The notes under the pieces: generated by a model | The model's database searches: none | Told to the model about the DNA's origin: nothing | The model's input: only the letters and a program-made list of their open reading frames with translations | Shown: one piece after another, positions 16,893 to 25,947 of the stretch | Layout: every line of letters starts with the position of its first letter | Numbering within the stretch: position 1 is the first letter of the stretch | DNA from: Bog-159 sp035499555 | GTDB taxonomy: Bacteria; Acidobacteriota; Terriglobia; Bryobacterales; Bryobacteraceae | Direction of reading: 5' to 3' | DNA length: 64,000 nucleotides | Assembly (NCBI GenBank): GCA_035499555.1 | Contig: DATJYO010000062.1 | Location: forward strand, 62,001 to 126,000 | Translations under genes and position numbers: made by a program

Positions 16893-16979
16893 GCGGAGGT
16901 GGCGGAATTGGCAGACGCACTAGCTTGAGGTGCTAGCGGGAGCAATCTCGTGGGGGTTCAAGTCCCCCTCTCCGCACCA
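16893..16979 (+). tRNA. tRNA-Leu (GAG anticodon)
   Basis: 87 bases with the long variable arm of a class II tRNA. The acceptor GCGGAGG pairs with TCTCCGC. The anticodon stem CTAGC/GCTAG encloses TTGAGGT with anticodon GAG. The variable arm is CGGGAGCAATCTCG, and the T arm is GGGGG-TTCAAGT-CCCCC. CCA is encoded. It reads CUC/CUU codons. Confidence 0.97.
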
Positions 16980-17021
16980 CACACATAAGTTGCATGCCGG
17001 CGGGCGCCGCCGAGTAACCCC

Positions 17022-18545
17022 CTAACGGACGGCGATCCCGACAATCTCTTTGCGTCCCCGGATCACTTGTCCAATGCGCGTCCCATCCGGCTTGTAGAAG
17101 CTCAGCGAGCCTGATCGTCCGCCTGCGTAGATCCTCCCCCTGGAATCGACGGCTAATGCAGTGATGGTGTCGTCCAGTCCGTTCTTGTCGACCTGCGAGA
17201 GTGTCGGGGTCGTCCTTTGGCCGCTGAGTGCGTAGGCGGTGACGTTTCCGTCGTTGCCCACGAAGACCTTGCCGTCGGGGCCAACCGCTACGCTCGTCGG
17301 CCAGACCATGCCGGATTTGACGATCGTGCTGAGAAGCCGACCGTGCGCATCAAAGATCTTCACTGCATCGCCGTCTTTGTCAGCCGCGTAAATGCGGCCG
17401 GCCGAATCGAGTGCCAGCCCGCCGACGGTGGGAATACCGGTGTCGATCGATAGTCCGGAAGGTGCACCGGACGGCGTGAGCCCTTCGATCAAGACCTTGT
17501 GCTGATAGGTGCCGATCACGAAGATGGCCCCCGCCGCGTCCACCTTCACACCGTGCGTGGCCAGGTTGAGGGTGAGAGTCGGTTGGATGAGCGTGCCATC
17601 GGGCCGGAAGATCATGACGCTGTTCCGGGGACCTGCATTCGAGACGTAGATTCTGCCCCGGGCATCCACGTCCACGCCGGTGCAGTTCATGTGATCAAGA
17701 TCTATGGTTGGAGTTGTGGGCCTGCCGTCGGGCGTATACGTCGTGAGAACCGTCGAGATGTCGCGGCTGAGGACGTAGATCTTCGAAACGTCGGGCGTTC
17801 CGGCCGGTGGCGGCGGCGGCGGAGGCAGCCGGTTCGTCACAGCCTTGGGCGGAGATGCGGGAACTGGCGCGGAGGCTGCCGCCACTGGAGGCGCCGCCGA
17901 CTTCTGGTTGGATCGGCCGACGGTTATCGACAAAACCTGCAAATACCCGCGGTCTCCGGCCGCATAGTTGCCGGGTTGGGAGATCGCGAACGCATTTTCC
18001 ATCGGGCGCACCCAGCCAAACCTGGAAAGCGAAATGGCGGAACGCCAGTCGTTCTCTTGCGTCAGCGAGCGCACGCCATCCGGAGGCACAAGGCGGATGT
18101 GGATCTGGCTGACTAGCGGCGACTTCCCCTCCGTGATGTCCACTCCCATCTCGCTCTTCGAACACGGGCTCGCCACGGAACGCCAGGCCGAGGACCGGGC
18201 ATCGGCCCGCTTTCCGAAGACGTACGACCTTGCCCCGATCGTCAGGACGGCGATCCCCGGGGAGTTGGCGCCCGTGCCGCGGATGGCTGAAAATCCGTCG
18301 GCGCAGTCCGCGCGGCGGTCTGTCTCGCCCTTCGACTCATCGAAAGTGAAGACCAGTGAAAACGGAGTGCCCCCGGGAATCACGCGGCTTGTGCCGAAGA
18401 TCCGAAGGTAGTCCTCGCCGGAGATTGTTCCGGTGACGGCAATGGTGACGTTCCGTCCCCCACTCTGGCCATGGGAAGTCATGGGAAGACCGCTCAGGGC
18501 TAAGACAACGCACATGAAGCCCCGGCAGATACCTGAACATCTCAT
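17022..18545 (-). CDS. exported beta-propeller (NHL-like) protein
   Basis: 507 residues. The ATG at 18545 is preceded by a G-rich ribosome-binding site (GGGGGGATC) and gives a signal peptide ending SHGQS. Residues about 30-215 form an uncharacterised N-terminal domain with four cysteines. A Pro-rich linker (about 225-250) follows, then a C-terminal propeller with repeated DxxGRIYVSN / DSAGRIYAADKDGD / GPDGKVFVGND / DSRGRIYAGGRSG motifs, typical of NHL/SMP-30-type blades. Such propellers usually bind ligands or proteins at the cell surface; no catalytic residues can be assigned. It stands alone, downstream of tRNA-Leu and convergent with it. Confidence 0.82.
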   Translation of the reverse strand: MRCSGICRGFMCVVLALSGLPMTSHGQSGGRNVTIAVTGTISGEDYLRIFGTSRVIPGGTPFSLVFTFDESKGETDRRADCADGFSAIRGTGANSPGIAVLTIGARSYVFGKRADARSSAWRSVASPCSKSEMGVDITEGKSPLVSQIHIRLVPPDGVRSLTQENDWRSAISLSRFGWVRPMENAFAISQPGNYAAGDRGYLQVLSITVGRSNQKSAAPPVAAASAPVPASPPKAVTNRLPPPPPPPAGTPDVSKIYVLSRDISTVLTTYTPDGRPTTPTIDLDHMNCTGVDVDARGRIYVSNAGPRNSVMIFRPDGTLIQPTLTLNLATHGVKVDAAGAIFVIGTYQHKVLIEGLTPSGAPSGLSIDTGIPTVGGLALDSAGRIYAADKDGDAVKIFDAHGRLLSTIVKSGMVWPTSVAVGPDGKVFVGNDGNVTAYALSGQRTTPTLSQVDKNGLDDTITALAVDSRGRIYAGGRSGSLSFYKPDGTRIGQVIRGRKEIVGIAVR

Positions 18546-18765
18546 TTGCAGATCCCCCCGACTACAGCCATTATAGAGAAACTGCCGGTTGTTGGCAGTC
18601 GTCATCGTATGTTTGCGGTGTGGAGACGAAGGTGAGCCGGGGAAACCGTTGGCTGCGGCGCGGGATGAACGGAGCGAAGGAGAACAAGGATGAGATGCGC
18701 ACCGTATAACCCAGAGCCGCAGCCGATGTTACTGACTTATGTATGACTGCTGGTGCAGCCGGCAC

Positions 18766-20139
18766 TTAGCAGCCGCTGCCGCCGGGTCCTCCTTCGTAGA
18801 AATAGATACCCCAGCCGGAAGTGCTGCTGTAAGAGGGGCCGGTGATGCTGTAGCAGGCCGGAGACGGCTGGGCACGCGTCAGAGTGTCCCACACGCTCAC
18901 CGCCGAGGTGTTGATGTAGAACAGATTGCGCTGGTAGGCAGCATAATCCCAACCCGAGGACGACCAGTAACCGCTGCCTTCGGGCGGATACCAGGTAGAG
19001 CCGACCGACTCGGTGCCGTACTCGATGAGGGTGGCGTTGTGGGACATCTGGCCGCCGGCATAGACAGAGCCGGGATAGTAGCCGACCCAGCCGCCGCCTA
19101 ACGCGAGCCACCAGTTGCCGGCGTAGAGATAGAACTGCGCGGCAAATTCATACTGCGAACCTCCGGCGGCGCTGTAGTTGGTGAAGCCGGCGCCGAAGTG
19201 CCAGGAACTGCTGGTCTGTACGAAGGCGGCGCAATCGAGGTTGTAGCAGCCGGTGGTGGCATAGTTGTCGCGGGTCCAATAGATGAACAGCGCGGAATTC
19301 TCGCTGCCGTACTTGGACGGGTAGTTCTGCCATCCCACTTCAGCGGTCTGCGTGGCCGAGCCGCTGCCGCCCACATACCACTGCTGCGAGAGCGAGAACA
19401 CTTCGCCCAGGCCGGTGTTGACGTAAGGACGCCACAGGTTAAGGCTGGAATTGCCCCCGAGGTTGCTCACGTATTGATACGTGTACGAGTATTTGTGCGC
19501 GGTGGAACCGGGCATGGCTGCGCCCGCCGGCACGCCGTCGGCGGCCGCGTCGGGGCTCTTGGACAGGAACTGGCGCAGCGTGGAAAAGCGCGCAACATCG
19601 CCTAGCGTGATGCGGCGCATGGGGATCGTGCCGGCCTCGCAGGTCATGGCATTGCCGAACTGATCGAGCTGGCGCGGAGAGCTCAACTGCGATGTCAGGC
19701 TGATCGTTTTGGCATCGGAGGCGGGCTGGCCGTTGCGCGCGATCAAGGACAGCGGCGGCTCCTGGGCGATGCCGTTCAGCCCCTGCAAGCGCACCGACGG
19801 CTGCTGCGCGACGGGAATGCAATCGAAGTGATGGTCGTCCTGCAGGAAGGTGTGCTGCACGGTGACACCCTGGTACAGGGACAGTATGTGCTGGCGCATC
19901 TCCTCGAAGTCGGCGGCGGTGGCCACGGCGTAGCCGGGGCGCGACACGAACGCGCCCGCCTGGGCGCTTTGGGTGGCGGCCACGAATGTGGGAAAGGCCA
20001 CGAATTGAGTGGAAGCGGATTGTGCGCGCAGTTGCGCCGGTGAGTGCATGACGGCGAACAGCGCGCCGGCCGCGATAAACTTGGTCAAGCGCGAGCCGAA
20101 ACTCGCGCGGGGATAGCGATGGAAAAGCTCGTTCTTCAC
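18766..20139 (-). CDS. neprosin-family secreted peptidase
   Basis: 457 residues starting at GTG 20139, chosen because AGGAGG lies seven bases upstream; an upstream frame extension lacks any ribosome-binding site. A signal peptide ends LRAQS. The C-terminal half is a neprosin domain (PF03080-like): QTAEVGWQNYPSKYG, LFIYWTRDNYATTGCYNLDC, FVQTSSSWHFGAGF, NWWLALGGGWVGYYP and LIEYGTESVG. Neprosins are glutamic peptidases first described in carnivorous plants. Two glutamates spaced about 110 residues apart (in AEVGW and GTESVG) could be the catalytic pair. The cysteine pair TGCYNLDC is kept. The N-terminal 200 residues may be a propeptide. The gene diverges from the GH51 operon. Confidence 0.88.
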   Translation of the reverse strand: MKNELFHRYPRASFGSRLTKFIAAGALFAVMHSPAQLRAQSASTQFVAFPTFVAATQSAQAGAFVSRPGYAVATAADFEEMRQHILSLYQGVTVQHTFLQDDHHFDCIPVAQQPSVRLQGLNGIAQEPPLSLIARNGQPASDAKTISLTSQLSSPRQLDQFGNAMTCEAGTIPMRRITLGDVARFSTLRQFLSKSPDAAADGVPAGAAMPGSTAHKYSYTYQYVSNLGGNSSLNLWRPYVNTGLGEVFSLSQQWYVGGSGSATQTAEVGWQNYPSKYGSENSALFIYWTRDNYATTGCYNLDCAAFVQTSSSWHFGAGFTNYSAAGGSQYEFAAQFYLYAGNWWLALGGGWVGYYPGSVYAGGQMSHNATLIEYGTESVGSTWYPPEGSGYWSSSGWDYAAYQRNLFYINTSAVSVWDTLTRAQPSPACYSITGPSYSSTSGWGIYFYEGGPGGSGC

Positions 20140-20393
20140 TGTAATCCTCCTGGAATTGGTGCGGCTGCTCCGCGCCGCTGGGTTGTCGGGCGCGGGCACG
20201 CGGCATCCTTGAGTAAGTGAGGATAGCCCGCGATTCGTTTCACGAAAGTAATGCGCAAGAAGGTGCGCGGCGCGCCGCGTAGTCCGGCGAGTGACTGCAA
20301 GTCCGCAGGCGCGAACGGCGCGCGGGCTTTCGCTCTCAGGTTGTCGGGGATAACAACTCGCGGTATAGTGGGGCTTCCCAAGGAGGCTCTCCA

Positions 20394-21962
20394 GTGTTTC
20401 GTGCCCTTCGGGCCGGGTTCGGCCTGTTAGCGATCGCCTCAACGGCCATGGCCGCGGATAAGGTTCTGTTGTCAGTTGACGTGTCCCAGGCCGGCCCGAA
20501 GATCGACCGCAACATCTTCGGGCAGTTTGCGGAACACCTCGGCAGCGGTATATACGGCGGCATCTGGGTCGGTCCGGACTCCTCGATTCCGAATACCCGC
20601 GGCGTGCGCAACGACGTGGTCGCGGCGCTCCGCGCGCTGAAGGTGCCCAACGTCCGCTGGCCCGGCGGCTGCTTTGCCGACGAGTACCACTGGCGCAAGG
20701 GCATCGGCCCGTCCAACAAGCGGGCGGCCACGCTGAACCCCAACTGGGGCGGCGTCATCGAGCCGAACACGTTTGGCACAAACGAATTCATGGATTTCCT
20801 CGATCAGATCGGCAGCGAGGCGTACATCTCGGTCAATGTGGGCTCCGGAACTCCGCAAGAGGCGGCGGAGTGGCTGGAGTACATGACCGCCGCGCAGCCG
20901 ACGGCGTTGGCTACGGAGCGGGCGGCCGATGGCCATGCTCCTCCCTACAAGGTCGGCTATCTCGGCATCGGCAATGAGAGTTGGGCCTGCGGCGGCAACA
21001 TGACCGCCGACTATTACCTGGACCAACTCAAGATCTACAGCCGCTTCGTGAGGAACTACAATCCGGCGCAGCGGGGCAAACAGTCGATGCTCAAAATCGC
21101 GGTCGGCCCGGGCGGCCCCGATACGCAATGGACCGAAACCATCATGAAGGCCCATCAGAATCACGAGTGGAGCTGGGATATCGACGGGCTTTCCCTGCAC
21201 TCCTACACGGTGGTGAAATGGCCGCCGGCATTTGCCTCCGTGGGGTTCGGGATAACGGAGTACAGCCAGATGCTGAAGTCCACGCTGGAGATGGAAAACC
21301 TGGTGCGCAGGCAATCGGCCGTCATGGACAAGTACGATCCGCAAAAGAAGGTCGCTCTTGTGGTCGATGAATGGGGCGCCTGGTATGCGCCTCTGCCCGG
21401 CAGCAATCCCGGCTTTCTGGTCCAGCAGAACAGCCTGCGCGACGCCATTCTGGCTTCGCTGAACCTGAACATCTTCGCGCGCCATGCCGACCGCGTGCGC
21501 ATGGCCAACATAGCGCAGATGATCAACGTGCTGCAGGCGATGATCATGACTGACCGGGAGAAGATGGTTCTCACCCCGACCTATCACGTCTTCCAGATGT
21601 ACGTGCCGTTCCAGGACGCCGCCTGGGTACCGGTCACATTTGACGCGGGCCGCTACACACACGGCAACGTCACCTTGCCGCGTCTGGATGCCATTGCGGC
21701 CAGGGATGCTTCCGGAAAGCTATGGCTGGAGATCACGAACCTGGATCCCGAAGAGCCGCTGGAAATCGCAGCCGCATTGCCGGGCATCGCCGCCAGATCG
21801 GCTGCGGGAGAGACCCTGACGGCGGCGCAGGTGGATACCGTCAACACGTTCGATGCACCGAAAGCCGTCGCGCCGAAACCAATCTCAGTGAAGGTGGAGG
21901 GCGGCAGGCTGGCTCTCCAGGTGGAGCCCAAGTCGGTAACTGTGATCGGGGTAGAGCAATGA
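20394..21962 (+). CDS. alpha-L-arabinofuranosidase, GH51
   Basis: 522 residues, exported (signal peptide ending STAMAA). The start is GTG 20394 with AAGGAGG eight bases upstream. GH51 (clan GH-A) features: FGQFAEHLGSGIYGGIWVG at the N-terminus, RWPGGCFADEYHWRKGIGP, the acid/base Glu in GIGNESWACGG and the nucleophile Glu in VVDEWGAWY, followed by the C-terminal jelly roll. The enzyme releases arabinofuranosyl residues from arabinan or arabinoxylan. The ATG of a second GH51 overlaps its TGA, indicating an arabinoside-degradation operon. Confidence 0.94.
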   Translation: MFRALRAGFGLLAIASTAMAADKVLLSVDVSQAGPKIDRNIFGQFAEHLGSGIYGGIWVGPDSSIPNTRGVRNDVVAALRALKVPNVRWPGGCFADEYHWRKGIGPSNKRAATLNPNWGGVIEPNTFGTNEFMDFLDQIGSEAYISVNVGSGTPQEAAEWLEYMTAAQPTALATERAADGHAPPYKVGYLGIGNESWACGGNMTADYYLDQLKIYSRFVRNYNPAQRGKQSMLKIAVGPGGPDTQWTETIMKAHQNHEWSWDIDGLSLHSYTVVKWPPAFASVGFGITEYSQMLKSTLEMENLVRRQSAVMDKYDPQKKVALVVDEWGAWYAPLPGSNPGFLVQQNSLRDAILASLNLNIFARHADRVRMANIAQMINVLQAMIMTDREKMVLTPTYHVFQMYVPFQDAAWVPVTFDAGRYTHGNVTLPRLDAIAARDASGKLWLEITNLDPEEPLEIAAALPGIAARSAAGETLTAAQVDTVNTFDAPKAVAPKPISVKVEGGRLALQVEPKSVTVIGVEQ

Positions 21963-24028
21963 CCATGAAACCTCTGGGGCTCGCCGCGTTCCTCTGCGCA
22001 ACTGCTGTGTTCGCGCAGACTCCGACGGTCCAGGCCACGATCGATGCGTCCAAGACCGGCGCCCCAATCTCGAAATACATCTACGGCCAGTTTCTGGAGC
22101 ACATCGGCGGCATCGTCAATAACAACATCTGGGCCGAGATGCTTGACGACCGTAAGTTCTACTACCCGGTCACGTCCAAAACGCCGGGCGCGCCGGCAGG
22201 ACCGGCATGGGCCAGGCGCAACCCGCCGCGGCGCTGGACGCCGCTCGGCGGCGACGAGTTCGTCACCATGGATTCCAAGCGCGCCTACACCGGCGATCAC
22301 TCGCCGCGGATCCGGCTCAGCCGGACGGAGTCGCACGGCATCCAGCAAGCGGGTTTGGCGGTCCGCAAGGGCAAGGCGTACATCGGCCGCGTGATTCTGG
22401 CGGGTACCGCCGGCACGGTCGTGAAAGCGAGCCTGGTGTGGGGTAATGGGGCAAGCGGCCGGCAGACGATGGTCATCCATAACGTCACCGCCGATTACCG
22501 GAAGTTCCCACTCGACTTTCGGGCGCAGACCGACACGGACGACGCACGGTTGGAGATTGTCGCCACCGGCTCCGGCGCGATCTACATTGGCGCCGCCTCA
22601 CTGATGCCCGCCGACAACGTGCAGGGCTTTCGCGCGGAAGTGATCGCGGCGCTCAAGCAACTGCACTCCGGGGTCTATCGTTTCCCCGGCGGCAACTTCG
22701 TTTCCGCGCACGAGTGGCGCAACGCGGTGGGCGAGATCGACAAGCGTCCGCCGATCCTGGACCCGGTGTGGCACGCGGTGCAGCCAAACGATGTCGGCAC
22801 CGACGAGTTCATGACGCTGTGCCGGTTGTTGGGCGTGGACGCCTACATCACCGTCAATGCCGGTTTCGGCGATGAATTCTCGGCGGCGCAACTGGTCGAG
22901 TATGTCAACGGCGCGGCGACCACGCCGATGGGCCGCTGGCGCGCGGCCAACGGCCATCCACAACCGTACAAAGTGAAGTTCTGGGGCGTGGGCAACGAAC
23001 CCTGGGGCGACTGGCAGATGGGCCACACCTCCGTCGAACAGTTCGAGATCAAGCACGACATGTTCGCCAAGGCCATGCGCAAGGTGGATCCCACGATCAA
23101 GCTGATTGCCGGCGGCGCCATGCCCGACGCCATGGCGGGATCCAAGCAGGCTAAGCGCATCAACGGGCAGATCGTGCCCGACTACCTCTCGGTGGCAGAC
23201 TGGAGCGGCCACATGCTGGCGCACTGTCTCGAGAACATCGACCTGCTCAGCGAGCATTTCTACGCCTCGAGCGGCCAGCGCCTGGACCTCCAGACGGGCG
23301 AGAAGGTCCCGACCGGGCCACAGACCCTCGTCGAGTGGATGCGGGCCCCCGCCACTCAGGTCCGGGTGAAGTATGAGCACTACCAGGAGTACTTGAAGCG
23401 CATTCCCGGGCTCAAAGACAAGCCTGTGCCCATCAGCCTGGATGAGTGGGCGTACATCGGGGCGCCACCGAATTCCTACAAGGTGGTGCCGGCCTACGCC
23501 TGGGCGTTCCACGAGATGTTCCGCCATTCCGACCTGTATCAACTGGGCGGGTTCACGTTTGCCACGGCGATGATCAGCCAGAACCGCACCGAAGCCGTCC
23601 TGAGTCCGACGGGGCTGCTGTTCAAGCTCTATCGCGAGCACTTCGGCACGCTGCCAGTGGAGGTCTCCGGCGACTCTCCGCAGCCGAAGCCGATCTATCC
23701 GGCCGGCGGCGATCAGCCCGCCGTCAATCCGGGCAGCGACACGTATCCTCTGGACGTGAGCGCTGCCCTGAATGACGATCGCAAGACGCTGGCGATCGCC
23801 GTGCTGAACCCTTCGGACTCCGAGCAGCGCCTGCATCTCACCATTCATGGCGTGCAACTCGCCGCGCAGGGCCGTCTCTGGCGCATGGCCCCGGCGACTG
23901 TTGACGCGGCGATCACCGCTGGTCAGAGACCGGGAGTGCAGGTTGAAGAGCAGAGCATTGCCTCCGTGCCCGAATCGATGGCCGTCCCGCCGTTCAGCGT
24001 CAACATCTATTCGTTTCCGGTGCAGTAG
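21959..24028 (+). CDS. alpha-L-arabinofuranosidase, GH51 with N-terminal carbohydrate-binding-like domain
   Basis: 689 residues, exported (MTMKPLGLAAFLCATAVFA). Residues about 25-60 begin the GH51 fold (ISKYIYGQFLEHIGG). A beta-sandwich insert of about 150 residues resembling CBM4/9 follows (YTGDHSPRIRLSRTE, FRAQTDTDDARLEI). The barrel then continues with YRFPGGNFVSAHEWRNAVG. The acid/base Glu lies in GVGNEPWGDW and the nucleophile in SLDEWAYIG. It overlaps the first GH51 gene by four bases. Two non-identical GH51 enzymes in tandem suggest complementary linkage or substrate-size preference. Confidence 0.93.
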   Translation: MTMKPLGLAAFLCATAVFAQTPTVQATIDASKTGAPISKYIYGQFLEHIGGIVNNNIWAEMLDDRKFYYPVTSKTPGAPAGPAWARRNPPRRWTPLGGDEFVTMDSKRAYTGDHSPRIRLSRTESHGIQQAGLAVRKGKAYIGRVILAGTAGTVVKASLVWGNGASGRQTMVIHNVTADYRKFPLDFRAQTDTDDARLEIVATGSGAIYIGAASLMPADNVQGFRAEVIAALKQLHSGVYRFPGGNFVSAHEWRNAVGEIDKRPPILDPVWHAVQPNDVGTDEFMTLCRLLGVDAYITVNAGFGDEFSAAQLVEYVNGAATTPMGRWRAANGHPQPYKVKFWGVGNEPWGDWQMGHTSVEQFEIKHDMFAKAMRKVDPTIKLIAGGAMPDAMAGSKQAKRINGQIVPDYLSVADWSGHMLAHCLENIDLLSEHFYASSGQRLDLQTGEKVPTGPQTLVEWMRAPATQVRVKYEHYQEYLKRIPGLKDKPVPISLDEWAYIGAPPNSYKVVPAYAWAFHEMFRHSDLYQLGGFTFATAMISQNRTEAVLSPTGLLFKLYREHFGTLPVEVSGDSPQPKPIYPAGGDQPAVNPGSDTYPLDVSAALNDDRKTLAIAVLNPSDSEQRLHLTIHGVQLAAQGRLWRMAPATVDAAITAGQRPGVQVEEQSIASVPESMAVPPFSVNIYSFPVQ

Positions 24029-24098
24029 TTCAGCGGAGGAGATTGTTACGGACCGACCCCTGTCGAACTAAGTCGCTGTGCGATGGATAATATCAGGC

Positions 24099-25628
24099 GT
24101 GCCTCTTTCCATCAAAAGCATCAACGCTGAACTGCAGCGGCTCGGCTCCAGCGCCGTACTGGCCAAGGGGGAGGGATATTTCTACTTCCAGGGAGGCGAG
24201 GCCGCCGATTGGCTGGACCGGAGCGTACGGGTGGCGACTCTGCACAGCCTCACTCTCCAACAGTGGATGGAGCAGTATCGGGAGCTGAAGGCGAAGAACG
24301 ACGCGCTGGTGAAAGGCAACGTCGTCTCGAAAGGAGCGCACTCGCCGAGCCCGGCAGCCAGCAGTCCGGATGTCGGGCAGAGTACCGCGGCAAAGCGCTC
24401 CGGGAGCCGTACGCCTCAGCAGCAGAAGATGAAGCACGTCCCGGAACCCCACCTCCAGCTCCATCACGTTCCCATCTTCGTCCGCGACCAGGATCGAAGC
24501 CTGCGATTCTACCTGGACCAACTTGGATTTCGCCTGGTCATCGATTATGTCTATGGGGAGCGCGGGCGCTTCGTCCTGGTTGCCCCACCCGATGGCACGA
24601 CGCTGCTGGCGCTCATCGCGCCCAAACCCGACTCCGCGGAGTATAGACTGATTGGCCGTTCGGGGCAGGCAGTGTTTGTTACGGAAGATATCACTGCCAA
24701 ATTCCAGACCTGGCGGGAACGGGGCGTGCGCTTCCATCATCCTCCGCAAACCGGGACTTGGGGTGGAGTCTTCACCAGCTTCGAAGATGTGGACCGGAAC
24801 TCCTTTATCCTGGCGGGATGGGATGATCTGACGCAGGAGATCGAAGCCCGCCGCCGATCCGCCGCCGAAAAACTGGAGTCCGAGCGCCGCGCCGCCCAGG
24901 AACTGGAAATCGCAAAACAGGTGCAGGCCCGCCTCTTTCCGCAGACATGGCCGTCCCTGCGCACATTGGAATACGCCGGCGCTTGCATCCAGGCGCGCCA
25001 GGTTGGCGGCGATTACTACGACTTTCTCGATCTCGGCCGGAAGCGGCTCGGGCTAGTAATCGGCGATATTTCCGGCAAGGGTATCGCCGCCGCGCTCTTG
25101 ATGGCCAATCTGCAGGGGAACCTGCGCAGCCAATGCGCCACCGCCCTGGATCAGCCACAGCGCTTCCTGCGCTCGGTGAACCGGCTCTTTCACGAGAACA
25201 CGGACGTGAGCGCGTACGCCACGCTCTTCTTTGGCGAATACGACGACAGCACGCGGCGCCTGCGTTACGCGAATTGTGGGCACCTCCCGCCGATAGTCCT
25301 GCGGCGCGACGGTACGGTTGACAAACTCGGCTCCACCTCCACGGTAGTGGGCATCTTCAAAGAATGGGATTGCACGGTGGCGGAGTGCCAACTGCTCTCA
25401 GGAGACACCCTGGTACTTTACACCGATGGAATCACCGAATCGTTCAACGATGCGGATGAGGAATTCGGCGAACAACGCCTGATCGAAGCGCTGGAGGCGC
25501 ACAGGCAACTGCCTCCGGAGGCAATGATCGCGGCGGTAGTCGAGCAGGTCAAACAGTTCAGTCCGCACGAACAGCACGACGATATCACTCTGATCGTCGG
25601 CAAGTGCAAAGGCGATTCAGGAGATTAG
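24099..25628 (+). CDS. SpoIIE-type serine phosphatase fused to a VOC domain
   Basis: 509 residues from GTG 24099; an in-frame ATG at 24078 is an alternative, and neither has a strong ribosome-binding site. Three parts are visible. Residues 1-65 (SIKSINAELQRLGSSAVLAK, then GYFYFQGGEAADWLDRSV) resemble short stand-alone acidobacterial proteins. After a low-complexity linker, residues about 118-240 are a glyoxalase/VOC domain (HHVPIFVRDQDRSLRFYLDQ, DVDRNSFILAGWD). After a coiled coil (about 245-280), residues 280-505 are a PP2C/SpoIIE phosphatase with VGGDYYDFLDLG, GDISGKGIAAALLMA, YATLFFGEYD, YTDGITESFN and HDDITLIVG, so the metal-binding aspartates are present. It probably dephosphorylates an anti-sigma-antagonist-like partner; none is nearby. 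Confidence 0.88.
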   Translation: MPLSIKSINAELQRLGSSAVLAKGEGYFYFQGGEAADWLDRSVRVATLHSLTLQQWMEQYRELKAKNDALVKGNVVSKGAHSPSPAASSPDVGQSTAAKRSGSRTPQQQKMKHVPEPHLQLHHVPIFVRDQDRSLRFYLDQLGFRLVIDYVYGERGRFVLVAPPDGTTLLALIAPKPDSAEYRLIGRSGQAVFVTEDITAKFQTWRERGVRFHHPPQTGTWGGVFTSFEDVDRNSFILAGWDDLTQEIEARRRSAAEKLESERRAAQELEIAKQVQARLFPQTWPSLRTLEYAGACIQARQVGGDYYDFLDLGRKRLGLVIGDISGKGIAAALLMANLQGNLRSQCATALDQPQRFLRSVNRLFHENTDVSAYATLFFGEYDDSTRRLRYANCGHLPPIVLRRDGTVDKLGSTSTVVGIFKEWDCTVAECQLLSGDTLVLYTDGITESFNDADEEFGEQRLIEALEAHRQLPPEAMIAAVVEQVKQFSPHEQHDDITLIVGKCKGDSGD

Positions 25629-25947
25629 ATCCGTAAGGACGAGACCGAAGATCGACGGCGGAGGCGGTAACCGGTGTTTCGACCTCGACCGGAGGAATCG
25701 GCGGCGCCTACGACCGGGGTTTCCGCTGGACGGTGGCGAGCGGAACGGTGGATCTCGGCCACACCGGCGATTACTCCGCAATCGGGCGCCTATAAAGGTC
25801 CGCTGCAAGTGACCATCAGCGATATGGATATCCGCGGAGTGCGGCGACCACGGCAAAGTACAAGATTCGCTAAGCTCTGACGGCTTATAGCGGCATAAGC
25901 AGTCCAAATTCGGTACGCAGCGTGCCTTCAGTTACACTGGGTTCGCC
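25629..25947. other. intergenic stretch with a possible domain relic
   Basis: 319 bases between the phosphatase and the acyl-CoA ligase. One plus-strand frame (25740-25830) reads TPAITPQSGAYKGPLQVTIS, which resembles the start of a chitobiase C-terminal-like beta domain ('TP.GGTY..P.TVTI'), but it has no start, no ribosome-binding site and ends quickly. It may be debris of a cell-surface protein gene. Nothing else is recognisable. Confidence 0.3.

Noticed and set aside
20140..20442. Upstream extension of the neprosin gene
   Set aside because: It would add about 100 residues with no signal peptide and overlap the divergent gene's leader; the GTG at 20139 has an ideal AGGAGG.
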